Origin: Gonatopus flavifemur
Taxonomy: Eukaryota; Arthropoda; Insecta; Hymenoptera; Dryinidae
Assembly: GCA_018340375.1 (NCBI GenBank)
Contig: JAFFJZ010000044.1
Span: forward strand, 992,001-1,056,000
Length of the DNA stretch: 64,000 nucleotides
Reading direction: 5' to 3'
Below, in pieces: positions 34,600 to 45,190 of this stretch (position 1 is the stretch's first letter; every line of letters starts with the position of its first letter). Below the pieces are notes generated by a model. It saw nothing but the letters and a program-made list of their open reading frames with translations, ran no database searches and was not told the DNA's origin. Position numbers and translations under genes: made by a program.

Positions 34600-35095
34600 T
34601 CTTTCTTTTTTCACTCTTTATACATTACGAGTTTCTTTTCGAAAACTCTCGTAGAAATACCGGTAATAAACATATATCTGGTTTTTCACTCATTGTACAT
34701 TACGAGTTTCTTTTCGAAAACTCTCGTAGAAACATCCGTGATCGAATTATATCTGTTCAATCTTTGTACATCACGAGTTTCTTTTCGAAAACTCTCGTAG
34801 AAATATCGGTAATAAACATATATCTGGTTTTCCACTCCTTGTACATTACGAGTTTCTTTTCGAAAACTCTCGTAGAAATATCTGTAATAAACATATATCT
34901 GGTTTTTCACTTTTTGTACATTACGAGTTTCTTTTCGGAAACTCTCGTAGAAATATCTGTAATGAAAATTATATCAGGTCTACTCTTTGTACATTACGAG
35001 TTCTTCCCAAGAACTCTTGTAGAAATATCAGTAAATCAAAATTATATCTGATTTACTCATTGTACATTCAGATCCTTTTCGAAATTTCTCATAGA
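34600..35095 (+). repeat. 76-bp minisatellite with a conserved hairpin
   Basis: About seven copies with a period near 76 bp. Each has GTACATTACGAGTTTC, TTTTCGAAAACTCTCGT and AACATATATCTGG; the first two parts form a hairpin (CGAGTTTC / GAAAACTCTCG). Copies decay towards 35095. The open frames across it simply repeat one translated unit and are not called as genes. Confidence 0.85.
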
Positions 35096-35389
35096 AAGGT
35101 TTATAAACAAAATCATATCTGTTTTCATGTTTTCCATAGTTTCTTTGAACGGAATGAAGTATTTGTTAAACGAATTCCCCGCATCTAAATTTCTTTCACG
35201 TTAACCTTAACCACTACACTGGGGGTGCAAGATAAGAGAATCTATATCTTATCGAGAGCTTAAAACCAGGAGCGGGTACCCACTCGCTTTTCCAATCGAG
35301 CCACTCCGGTTGGGAAAGTGCTCTATTCCCTTTTACGTATATAACGAGATTTTTCGTCTTTCACCTACGGAAAAACTCGTTACATAACA

Positions 35390-37366
35390 CCCTCGTGTTT
35401 TCTAATTCTTATTCAGATACGTGAATTCTGCATTTTCGGTTACGCGATAGTGTTTTATTGTTCCTAGAGCGAGAACTGTAAACCGTTGTTAAGTTGTTGA
35501 AGTGTACGAAGAGAACTACTATTAAGTCGTTTCATGAAAACTACACCGAGACATTTCGTATGATAAACCTTGTTTTCCAACTCTTCCTATTTCGAATTCT
35601 CCTATGAGTTCACAGCTCCCATATCCTAATTCCTTATCAATGTCCGTTTCAAATTTCACAATCAATTATCATGAGGAAATGGACACATCATCAGAGATCG
35701 TTCCAGAATTTTACTGAAATTTACTACTTCAAAATTGTTTCAAAAATTCATCCCGAATTTGAATTTTCATAATATCATACCTTTCTGCAATCGAATAATC
35801 CTCATGAAGCAAATAAGTACTTACAAATTCATGTCACAAGAATCCAACAACTTCAGAAGAAAGACCCAATGCTTCCAATGTACAAATCAAACTCAACAAA
35901 TCTTCATACACTGTATTGAACGAATTTTTCGATCTATATCTCCTTTCCCTTCCCAGTTGCGAGACCCTTCATCAGGTACCGCGACGACTACCTTGTATAG
36001 ACGGTTATGTAATACATATCTGTTCTTGTCTTAGCTCAATTGAATGGTCCTTCAAGACTCTTTTATTATAACTAGCTAAACCCTTCACTGTTTATGAATG
36101 AAAATTCAATAACACACATCTTTGCATGCATTGCTCTTGAAATTAAAACTTTTCAGTATATGGGGTAAAGTTCGCCAAGTGTTCCCACCTGAAAATTTCA
36201 ATCCCATCAATGTTGATGAAATTCCATGAATTTGTTGTACTAGTGACCCTCTTCAAATTGTGTCAACACCAGGTTTCTAGGAAGTCAGGTTTTCGTGGTA
36301 CAGGGGTTTAAATTTTCAAAATTTTTATGATCTGCGTTTTTTCGAAAAATCATCATCCTCATTAATTCCATTTAATGAAAATATGTTATCATTGATATTT
36401 TTAGGATTCTTTCTAAATTTTACGATAAAAATACTTTCATTCATGCAGAAGGAATATTTCACATAGAAATTCGATTTTTAAAAGTATTTTCGCATTTTTC
36501 GGTCACTGCGCCCCTTTTGATATTGATGAAACCTTGATAAATCGAAAGCTTGATTCCTTAGCTTCAAAATCATATAGGTTTAAAAATGGGACGAAGAAAT
36601 TTCCCCAAGGTACAGAGTTCCAAGTGTGTACGTATCGTACCTTGAGTGCGTGACGATCACACCATCGATTTTCAGTGTATTGTTTTATGAAAAAAGTAAT
36701 TATCAAATTTATTTTCTCAATTTTGCCTACCACATTGCTTAATACAACCATCTAGATTACCCCCTCCAAATGAATAATTGATTCACGACACACGGTTGAA
36801 GAAAACACGTCATACTTTATTAGAACATTATTGTAATAATTAGTCATACCAATTTGTCATCTTGGACCCACTAAATTTCTTTTTATTGATAATCAATTTT
36901 TATGGAAACGCGGATACTGTAACTGGTAAAAGTAAGTGTAAGTAGTGACTTTCTTTGTACAAGTTATAGTACTCTGATTATTTACAAAATTGAATTATTG
37001 ATACATAAATGTACAGAATGATATTAAACAATTTGTGGTATTTATAATTATCGATCTTCTGATCCTTCTGAAAGGTTGTTCCTATACTCTAATTTTTATG
37101 CCTTCTTCGGGTCTTTGAGAATATATCATATTGCACTGCCGAAGAGTGAGTTTTAAGAATAAACGATGAATGTTCCATAGGTGGGGTGATATTCGCCAAG
37201 TGCACGCCTTGAAATTAACGAGGAGGAAACTTTCGATATAAATGAAGATTTTCCCGTTCCATCAACAAAAATGTCTGAGAATTTAAATCGGAAGTGTCAA
37301 ATAAAACATCATGCATCAGCTATTGAAGTTCTCGATCAAATCAAAGAAAATGCATGCGGCTCATTC
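35390..37366. other. No recognisable gene
   Basis: AT-rich. The word TTCGCCAAGTG with a GGGGT prefix occurs in direct orientation near 36160 and 37182 and may mark termini of an unrecognised repeat. Nothing else could be supported. Confidence 0.4.
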
Positions 37367-37600
37367 TCCAGACTTGGCTCAGTCCGATTATCATTCATTT
37401 GCGCCAATGGGACACGCTCTCGCTGAGTAACAACGCTTCAATACAATCGAATACAATTACGCTTATTTGCAATTGTAATGAATGTAATTGTAACAACGCT
37501 TCAATTCGTATGAAAATGTAGGAGAATGGCTCGATAACTAATTCGCTTCAGAAGAGGAACTGTTTTTCAGCAATGCAGATTATTTCGAATAAAATATTTT
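37367..37600 (+). pseudogene. mariner transposase C-terminal remnant
   Basis: The frame reads HSPDLAQSDYHSFAPMGHAL, then a stop, then SYENVGEWLD and FASEEELFF, the C-terminal catalytic region of a mauritiana-type mariner. The stretch is split by an insertion of about 55 bp at 37437-37500 bounded by the repeated word CAACGCTTCAAT. A TTATTTCGAATAA end follows at 37580. The rest of the element is gone. Confidence 0.8.
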
Positions 37601-37639
37601 TCATTATTTCCAAACAATAAACGTGTGATTTTCACAGTA

Positions 37640-37880
37640 AGATCTCGTTTGTTTCAACTCAAACACCCCTTTTATTTCAACGCCAAACTTCTGCTCTTTC
37701 CCCCACTTCTGAACGGTCGCAAGGCGCGTTTCCAGTAACGATCAGTGTCGTTCAATCAAGAGACGGTTATATGAACCCGTCTTGAGTTTATGCTAATGGT
37801 GGGAGCCTCTTTCGGCTTGAAATGAACGAGACTGTCACATTTCCGAGAGTTGAAATAAACGAGGTTTCAATGTACAAAAA
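37640..37880. repeat. Foldback MITE
   Basis: GATCTCGTTTGTTTCAACTC at 37642 pairs with GAGTTGAAATAAACGAGGTTTC at 37847 (in reverse). The interior holds AAGAGACGG / CCGTCTTG-like pieces. No target duplication identified. Confidence 0.6.
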
Positions 37881-38157
37881 ATTCCGGTTTCATACTTCTA
37901 CACCTGGTATATCTAAAATCAAGGCTTCAAGTCACAATGTATTCAGAAGCCGTCTAAATTGAAATTATAAAACAGTTTTGTTTCTTGACATCTTGAGCGT
38001 ACTATTATGGAGACACAATAATTTATCCAGGAAATTTTAACACACGTCGCATTGCCAGTCCCTTTGGTCAGACTGAAATACAAGTTCGTCTCGAGTAATT
38101 TCTATATAGAGATTATTGTTTCATGCTTTTGGTTCTTCTCGAGAAGACCCTATATAA

Positions 38158-38970
38158 TAGGGTGAAGCGAATTTAGTCAATGTTCGAATTTGAATATTCG
38201 ATAGTGCGGAAAAGGTGCCATCTACTATCGGTATTCAGTGTGCAAAAGCGCAATTTGGTCAGTCAATTCCTTTTACTGCCCCAAACGTTTTGAAAATTTG
38301 TAAATTTGGTGATAAATATAATTATTACATGGTGTTTTCGAGATGCATGTTTTAGGATTCCAATGCTTCAACTCCTTTCTGGGGGTGAAAGGAAGTGACT
38401 CACAGGTGACTTAGGACTTAGGAGGTTTTTACAAACTTCTATGGTGCTCTAACATTACATCTGAACACATGCGTTTTTATAAAATCTCGCTTGTGGAAAT
38501 AATATGAGAAATGTTGATATAAAAACGATTTGCAAGGCGATGCTGTATTTGCTGCAAAATATACAGTGGCTTTGAAGTGTTTCCCCACATGCTATTGGGT
38601 CTCAGAGCGAATAAAAACAAAAGCATCGCGACTTCCTACTTCCTACTCTTGCACCTCGCATTCAATTATTCAAGTGACACAATGTATGTTATCATTGCAA
38701 TCTATCACTGAGCAAGGAGAATAGTGTAAGTCACTTCCTTCCACCCCTAGAAAGAAGTTGGAGCATTAGAATCCGAAAACATGCATTTTGAAAACACCAT
38801 TTAAGAATGATATTTGTCACCAAATTTACAAATTTCAACACGTTTGGGGCAGTAAAAGGAATTGACTGACTAAATTGCGCGTTTGCACACTGAATACCGA
38901 TGGTGGAAGGCACCTTTTCCGCACTATTGGATATTTAAATTCGAACATTGACTGAATTCGCTCCACCCCA
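38158..38970. mobile_element. 813-bp non-autonomous relative of the 3976-bp transposon
   Basis: The ends are TAGGGTGAAGCG and, inverted, TGGGGTGGAGCG, with exact 8-bp duplications CTATATAA at 38150-38157 and 38971-38978. The arms are about 240 bp. At about 50 bp inside each end is TAGTGCGGAAAAGGTGCC, which also occurs about 45 bp inside the 3976-bp element (TAGTGCGGAAAAGTTGCC). The interior (38403-38726) has no transposase. Shared end pattern, inner motif and 8-bp duplication make it a likely passenger of the same family. Confidence 0.82.
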
Positions 38971-38978
38971 CTATATAA

Positions 38979-39755
38979 TCTGCTTTGCTATTGTCTGGAA
39001 ATCATGAAGGAAACATCAACATCAAAGCATTTGACACTGAAAACTGTAGGATATCTGCTATACTCCTGTATGTACAGAAATTGTGAATGATTAACTGTGA
39101 GGATAATGATTAATGATATACCCCATAGATTCCAGAAACTTCACAAACAATATAGTCATTCAAACCTTACCCCTCTCACTTGAAACTAGTTGCAGAATTT
39201 AAATAATTCTTCCCTGGGGGTATCTCTTGTCAGTTCCTCGACCAAGATGAATCCAAGATCTATTCCTGTTCGCTATAATTCGGAATTGATGAATAACAGA
39301 ATAAGCATGTAGAAAAACGAGTAGGAATATTGGTCGAAGCAGTAGATCAGATTTCAGATAGTTTATTAAGTAGTTTATTTAGTAATTTATTTTTTCAATA
39401 TTTCGATTCCCACAAAATAGAGGAATGAGATAATCTGGATGAGTGAACAATATATATAAAAATTAGTAAAATCCCCACAAAACTTCAAGAATGTGAGAAA
39501 AATAACGCCAAGTCCATGAAAAAATGTAAATCTCTCACAGTAACAATCGACAACAAATTTTTGAGACAAAAACTTCACTCTGGCCAGAATTATGCTTGAA
39601 GTGGCCCATATACCATTCGAAAAAACAGTGTGAAACTAATAACAGCTACCAAGTACATTTTGCGATCCAAATAGTATGTGAACAATTTTTGGGATATTGC
39701 AATTTCAATCTGTGAAAAATACATTCTTAGTAGTTTGTGATTCCTAAAAAAACTC
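38979..39755. other. No recognisable gene
   Basis: AT-rich sequence in which I see no domain, terminal repeat or tandem array. Confidence 0.4.
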
Positions 39756-40155
39756 CCTTATCTTGAGAACATGTATGAAGAAAAATGGAACAGGCATTGG
39801 GTTAATCCATTTTCTACACCAGAACTCTGAGTTATTCCAAACCAAACGTGTTGGTTGCCTCAGATATATTCTGAAATCCACGTCGATGCGGAATACTTGG
39901 CGCAGCCGATGATAATTTTGTGGAATCATATTATCCGAGTTCCTATCTTGATGCCCTTAAGAAATTTTTTTCGATATAATCTAAATTGAGAACTCCTGCT
40001 ATCGGCCATGCCAAGTATTCCGCATCGACGCAGATTCCAAAACATATTTGAACCGACCAACATGTCTGGTTTGGAATAACTCAGAGTCCTAGTGTAATAA
40101 ATGAATTAACCTAATTTCTGTTCTATTTCGCTTCATACATGTTTTCAAGATAAGG
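39756..40155. mobile_element. 400-bp foldback MITE
   Basis: CCTTATCTTGAGAACATGTA at 39756 pairs with TACATGTTTTCAAGATAAGG ending at 40155. The arms are about 165 bp and include GCCAAGTATTCCGCATCGAC and its complement (39880-39900, 40010-40030). No coding sequence and no clear target duplication. Confidence 0.8.
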
Positions 40156-40970
40156 ACGTGCACCTGTCACCTCACAACGTGACGAATGCACGTACAAAAA
40201 GAAAGGAAAAGATGAAAGGGGTTTGCATACATGGACCGTCAACACTGGCTATTTACATGTCGAGTAGAAACAAAAGCATTCGATATACGAGTCGTCTGGC
40301 ATTTCCTCGGAGCAAACACATAATCCATCGAATAGAATAAGATGAATTGGGTCGGAATGTTATTCTGATTCTTTATGGAGATTGACGATAGAAACAAGAG
40401 ATCGACATAACACGGAAAAAGATTACGAGATTTTCTTGGGATCAACCAGAGAAGGATTGGAGTTCGAATTCGACACTGATCCAGGGTTGAATTAATGAAT
40501 GGACTTTTCTATCCTGGAACGTCCGACCACGACGTCCTACGAGGCATAACTGTCGCGCTATCAGATTGATACTAAGGTAGCAAGCCTATGGATACGCCCT
40601 TCGATGGCTTGGGCCAGAATATCTAGTATCAAAAACCGATGTTTTATAGATATCTTAGGAAAATCTTCCCTCCTGTCATGGGTTGACTCGCATCAAGGTA
40701 ATCTCGTTTCTTGAACACAGGCAGAAATAAGTTAGTACACCGTTGGTCGCACACTGAATGAAGACTTGGGGGTATCCCCGATTCGGATTACCGGTAAATG
40801 GTGATCAAAAGTACGTGTAAATAGTAATAAAAAGTGCGTCAAAGATTCCTATTATTGAATCGATCTCTGAGAGACATAGCTATTGTTACGGATGGTATTG
40901 TAGATCGATGTCAAGTGGAAACTTCGCAAACATTCATTTTCTATCGTCGAATATTCCATCTACTTAGTCG
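40156..40970. other. No recognisable gene
   Basis: No family or repeat structure could be supported here. Confidence 0.4.
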
Positions 40971-41418
40971 TAGTGATGGCAATTCGTACTCGAACAATCG
41001 ATTATAGTATCATGTGATGAATCGAAATATGATAATCGATTGCTGATTATAATCGGAGAAATAAAATCGATTATTTGATTATAATCGGTATTAGAAATTT
41101 TCTTTATCCCCATGTTGTTTGCGACAATTATTGTACTTACGGATGAGATTTATAATGCATTACATACATATAAGATAGAGGGACTTCATTCATAAATTGT
41201 TTTTTAAATCATAATATCTACATAATGTTGATAATAATATTTTAACAAATAAAAATTACAAATCGAAATGATCTAACAGCCGTTGAACTAATATCAATAA
41301 TCAAGCATTAAATTGTTTGATGAAATAAATGCGTTGTGTAGAAAAGGAATTGAAACACAGATTCCTCTAAAAATAAAACATATTGAATCTGTTTCTCACT
41401 GTCATTGTTGTTACTGTA

Positions 41419-41900
41419 TTATTCATTTTTAAACCATGAATTTAAAAAGCGTAATTTAGATAATCTTTTTGTTCTTAGTCTGTTTCTTTTTTCTGTGATT
41501 GTTGCACCTGCTTCAGGAAAAAGTTGCTCAGATGGTACAGATGTTCCCAATAGATAACAATATTTTTTTGCGAGATTATAAACTTCCGGATACGTACTTC
41601 CATCCCTTCCCATGCGGTAATAGGGTCTTGTTTCAAGCCTAATACAGGACTGTTAAAATGAAAATTCAATTCGTCTTGCGGCTGTTTTACTTAGTCCGAG
41701 TCTCCAGTTGTGCGGTTTTTATAGATCAAAGTCCTATGATGGGCCCACAAATCAAATCCTCCTTCAGTCTCCTCTAAGCTTGATTCAGAAGATTCGATCA
41801 GACTTTCCGTATCTTTTGTTATCTGTTCTGCATGAACCATTCCCAATCGAAGTTTTTCCAAAATTGTTGATACAGCTGTTGGGTCGTGGAAATTTCATCT
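41419..41900 (-). pseudogene. hAT transposase C-terminus (dimerisation domain)
   Basis: The frame 41419-41613 reads YPEVYNLAKKYCYLLGTSVP, SEQLFPEAGATITEKRNRL and LRFLNSWF, the conserved C-terminal dimerisation region of hAT transposases. A frameshift near 41600 connects it to LGLKQDPITAWEGM in another frame, then to FDLWAHH further upstream (up to about 41900), where hAT proteins have a similar spacer. The catalytic core is not recognisable. The protein is dead. Confidence 0.8.
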
Positions 41901-42577
41901 TCTGATTGAATTGCTCAAATCAAATGTGATAATTGAATCAACCAGAATCACTGATCTCTACTATACGGTGGATGGGAGATACAGGACTTCGCAACACACA
42001 ACTTTTGTGGTGAATTGAACGTAATAGAGAACTCTAAGTAGCCATTTGCATATTGAGCAAAACGGTTGGGACTGGGAGGAAATTTAGAATCACATGAATT
42101 CATTTTTACATGACGGAATTTTACGGTATACATTCAACAAACACAAGTGAATAAACTCATTTATCCAATTAGAACGTTTCTGAATACTCAAAATGAAAAA
42201 AAAATATGATCCAATCATTTTTTTCGTTCACAAATATTTGTATTTGGATAGATTATTGTACTTACTTTTAGTTCTTGACTATACACTGTAGGATTAATTT
42301 TTCATGCTATACTTTGCATTTAATTATAATTTATGTAAAAATGGACTCATATGGTTTTGAATACCCCTCCATTCTAATCTTCTAATCATCACAGTGATTT
42401 CAAGTTCTCTCATGTTCTTTAGTGCGATTGGATACGCAAACATCATACTGACACTTCATCAGACTTGAAATGGGATTAAAATAGAATCAAACCATAGGAA
42501 GAGATCACTCAACGGAAAAATACCGTCTCTACAAGAGGATGATGAAATTACGATTGGATGATTCCATCTCAATACTG

Positions 42578-42851
42578 CACGGAGAAAATCAGTAATCCAA
42601 ATTTTCGTTGACTAGTATGTCACTTTTGGACGGAGCACAATTTGGAGAAGAATTCGTACACTGGATTTTAATAATTCGTTGACTCTTTCCATTATTTCGA
42701 TGATGAAAATAAAAAGTGGATTCCATTGTTCGAATAGTGAACACAGTTAACGAATTATCAAAATCCAGTATACGAATTCTTTTCAAACTTGTGCTACGTC
42801 CAAAATTGGCATACTAGTCAACAAAAATTTGGACTACTTATTTTTTCCGTG
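42578..42851. mobile_element. 274-bp MITE with CACGG ends
   Basis: CACGGAGAAAATCAGTAATC and the inverted end CACGGAAAAAATAAGTAGTC bound two arms with CTAGTATG / CATACTAG. The interior is itself partly palindromic (GAATTCGTACACTGGATTTT near 42650 and its complement). The ends resemble the MITE at 51783. Confidence 0.8.
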
Positions 42852-43189
42852 TGTTTTAACCGCGTCCAATGAAACAATAGTTCATCAGATCTGCATACTC
42901 TTATTGGCACTACTGTTGTTCCGGCAGCCTGATAGCCCGAGTTTTCTTAGTCCGTCAAAAAGTAGTGATGTTTAGTGGTTCCACTAGCAATAGTTCTGAA
43001 CCAATCAAAAAAAATCGAACTAACTGACTTTGAAGGATAAGGGTGCGTGGAATATTTTTTTTCAAAAATAATTAATCAATCGATCATTCGCCTATAAATC
43101 GATAATTCAATAAATTAATCGAAACCGAAAATATCATATGATTAATCGAATAACACTAATTTACAGCCATTGTGTACATTCGACGTCAC

Positions 43190-43382
43190 TGATTTTTTCT
43201 GATGCATTTTGGCTCCCTGAACTCAAAAATCACAGTAAGAGCTTTTTTTATGGATAAGTTTTCGAAATACGAATTTTTGAAGTTGAAAAAAATTTTTTTC
43301 CTTCGAAGTTTCACTATTAAAGGTATATCTCAAGTCAGAAGCGATTAATCTAATCGTGGCAGGTGTCTAAATTGACAAAATC
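43190..43382 (+). repeat. Third copy of the palindrome arm
   Basis: Sequence from GATGCATTTTGGCTCCCTGA to AGCGATTAATCTAATC repeats the arm segment at 43697-43857 with a few differences. It is followed by GTGGCAGGTGTC, whose complement occurs at 44365, so the block joins arm pieces in a different order. Confidence 0.75.
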
Positions 43383-44848
43383 GTGCGCGTTGTATCGTCC
43401 TCCGTCATCTACCATCACACGTCAGCCCTTTACAAAATTTCCTTATACTAGTATGCACAAAAATATTTGAGCATCCCCAAGATGCATACATCAATCTTTA
43501 TGATATGATATGTGAATAACTTGAATGAAATGGAAAACAATGCCGCATTCACCAAAGCTACACTTTGATCCCAAACCCGACTAAATAGAGATGCCAACGA
43601 TTAATCAAATGATACCGGTAATCGATTATTTAGATTCGATTACACTATTTGACAAAATAAAAAAAATTTTTGTACATCTGATGAGACTGATTTTTCCTGA
43701 TGCATTTTGGCTCCCTGAACTCAAAAATCACAGTAGAAACTTTTTTATGGATAAATTTTCGAAATATGAATTTTTGAAGTTGAAAAAAATTTTTTTCCAT
43801 CGAAGTTTCACTATTAAAGGTATATCTCAGGTCAGGAGCGATTAATCTAATCTAATCTAATAAAAAGTACTGTTTTTCGACAAAAATAGAGGTAAAAAAG
43901 TTACATTTTTGCCAAGGAAGAATAGAAAACGTGGGAATATACCCCGTATCAAATTTTGTCCGTGAAGTGCGCTCTTCCACGAAGAGAATGATGTATTTGT
44001 GAAAGGAAATCCATGAAAAATTACAGAAGTTACGTTCATTTATGTACAAGTGCCGAAATACAACGTTTTCTTCATTCTGAGAGTTTGAGTTTATTCATAG
44101 CTTATACTCAAGTTTGATTGATATGAATCATTTTTATTCCAATGCATGGATATAACCTGGGCATCAGAAGTCATCTGAAAATTTGATACGGGGTATATTC
44201 CCACGTTTTCTATTCTTCCTTGGCAAAAATGTAACTTTTTTACCTCTATTTTTGTCGAAAAACAGTACTTTCCCCAAATATTTCGATTCATTGCACTTAA
44301 ACTACTTGAGTAACCGAAAATAGTGACGTTGATTCTTGTTGGCAGTTCGATTTTGTCCATTTTGACACCTGCCACGATTAGATTAATCGCTCCTGAACTG
44401 AGATATACCTTTAATAGTGAAACTTCGATGGAAAAAAATTTTTTTCAACTTCAAAAATTCATATTTCGAAAATTTATCCATAAAAAAGTTTCTACTGTGA
44501 TTTTTGAGTTAAGGGAGCCAAAATGCATCAGGAAAAATCAGTCTCATCAGATGTACAAAAATTTTTTTTATTTTGTCAAATAGTGTAATCGAATCTAAAT
44601 AATCGATTACCGGTATCATTTGATTAATCGTTGGCATCTCTATTTAGTCGGGTTTGGGATCAAAGTGTAGCTTTGGTAAATGCTGCATTGTTTTTCATTT
44701 CATTCAAGTTGTTCACATATCATATCATAAAGATTGATGTATGCATCCTGGGGATGCTCAAATATTTTTGTGCCCACTAGTGTAAGGAAATTTTGTGAAG
44801 GGCTCACGCGTGATGGTAGGTGACGGAGGACGATACAACGCGCACGCC
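43383..44848. repeat. Large palindrome, arms about 600 bp
   Basis: The left arm begins GTGCGCGTTGTATCGTCC (43383) and the right arm ends in its reverse complement. Arms pair through CCGACTAAATAGAGATGCC (about 43577, 44638), TGATACCGGTAATCGATTA, GTTTCACTATTAAAGG and GTGGGAATATACCCCG (about 43932, 44188), leaving a loop of about 220 bp. TAGAGATGCCAACG / CGTTGGCATCTCTA inside the arms resemble hAT ends. Frames in the two arms mirror each other and are not genes. Confidence 0.85.
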
Positions 44849-44855
44849 GGGGATT

Positions 44856-45171
44856 TTTTTTATTCAGTTTTCGTTTACCCGGTCTCTCAACGCTGCCAAG
44901 GCCAATTGGACCGGGGGGGGGGGGGGCGTACTTCCAACCTAACCTACGCGGCAGGGGTAAGATTCCCTGACTTATCAACTGTCGTTCCCCTATTACGGTG
45001 GTAGCGCTTTCGGGATAAACTCTGGTTGGCGCACCAACCGCCATTTCCCCTTTCGCGGCATTACCGTTACGGAGAAAGGCGGATTGATCAGTCAGGGATT
45101 CGAACCCCCAGCCTGCCGGACATCCATATCTGAAAATTAGTACTTTAACCGTTCAGCCATGGAGCCGGTGT
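44856..45171 (-). mobile_element. tRNA-derived SINE, 316 bp
   Basis: On the minus strand it starts at 45171 with a tRNA-like head: A box TGGCTGAACGG and B box GGTTCGAATCCC (about 45090-45101 on the plus strand). A unique body follows, with a C12-like run near 44915-44928, and an AATAAAAAAA tail at 44856-44865. It is flanked by exact 19-bp duplications AACGCGCACGCCGGGGATT at 44837-44855 and 45172-45190, the mark of LINE-driven insertion. It does not encode protein; polymerase III would transcribe it. Confidence 0.88.
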
Positions 45172-45190
45172 AACGCGCACGCCGGGGATT

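Larger units (their letters stand above)
32845..35389 (+). repeat. 3' LTR of the second retroelement, with insertions
   Basis: It begins TGTTACGTGACGA after the polypurine tract and ends CTCGTTACATAACA at 35389; the two ends are inverted copies (TGTTAYGTRACGA). The 2545-bp span contains a LINE tail of about 640 bp and a hairpin minisatellite. A TATATAA-like promoter box lies at about 35338. No 5' LTR for this element is seen in the window. Confidence 0.6.
40971..43158 (-). mobile_element. hAT element remnant
   Basis: The left end TAGTGATGGCAATTCG and the inverted right end TAGTGTTATTCG fit the hAT form TAGTG if the right end lost four bases. AATCGATTATAATCGG-like words cluster inside both ends (40998-41095, 43070-43155). 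It holds a hAT transposase C-terminus on the minus strand. The flanks show no matching 8-bp duplication, so the right border is uncertain. At 2.2 kb it is shorter than autonomous hAT elements and is interrupted by a MITE. Confidence 0.5.

Noticed and set aside
34543..35051. Repetitive frames on both strands over the 76-bp minisatellite
   Set aside because: Translations of a tandem repeat whose unit length plus variation keeps frames open by chance.
34600..35095. CRISPR array
   Set aside because: Regular repeats with variable parts, but 'spacers' are diverged copies of each other and the sequence is plainly eukaryotic transposon DNA.
43591..44583. Mirror-image frames in the large palindrome
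   Set aside because: Arm-to-arm complementarity produces matching frames on opposite strands; no protein family.
45090..45171. Functional tRNA gene
   Set aside because: A and B boxes are present, but it is the head of a SINE with target duplications and A-rich tail.
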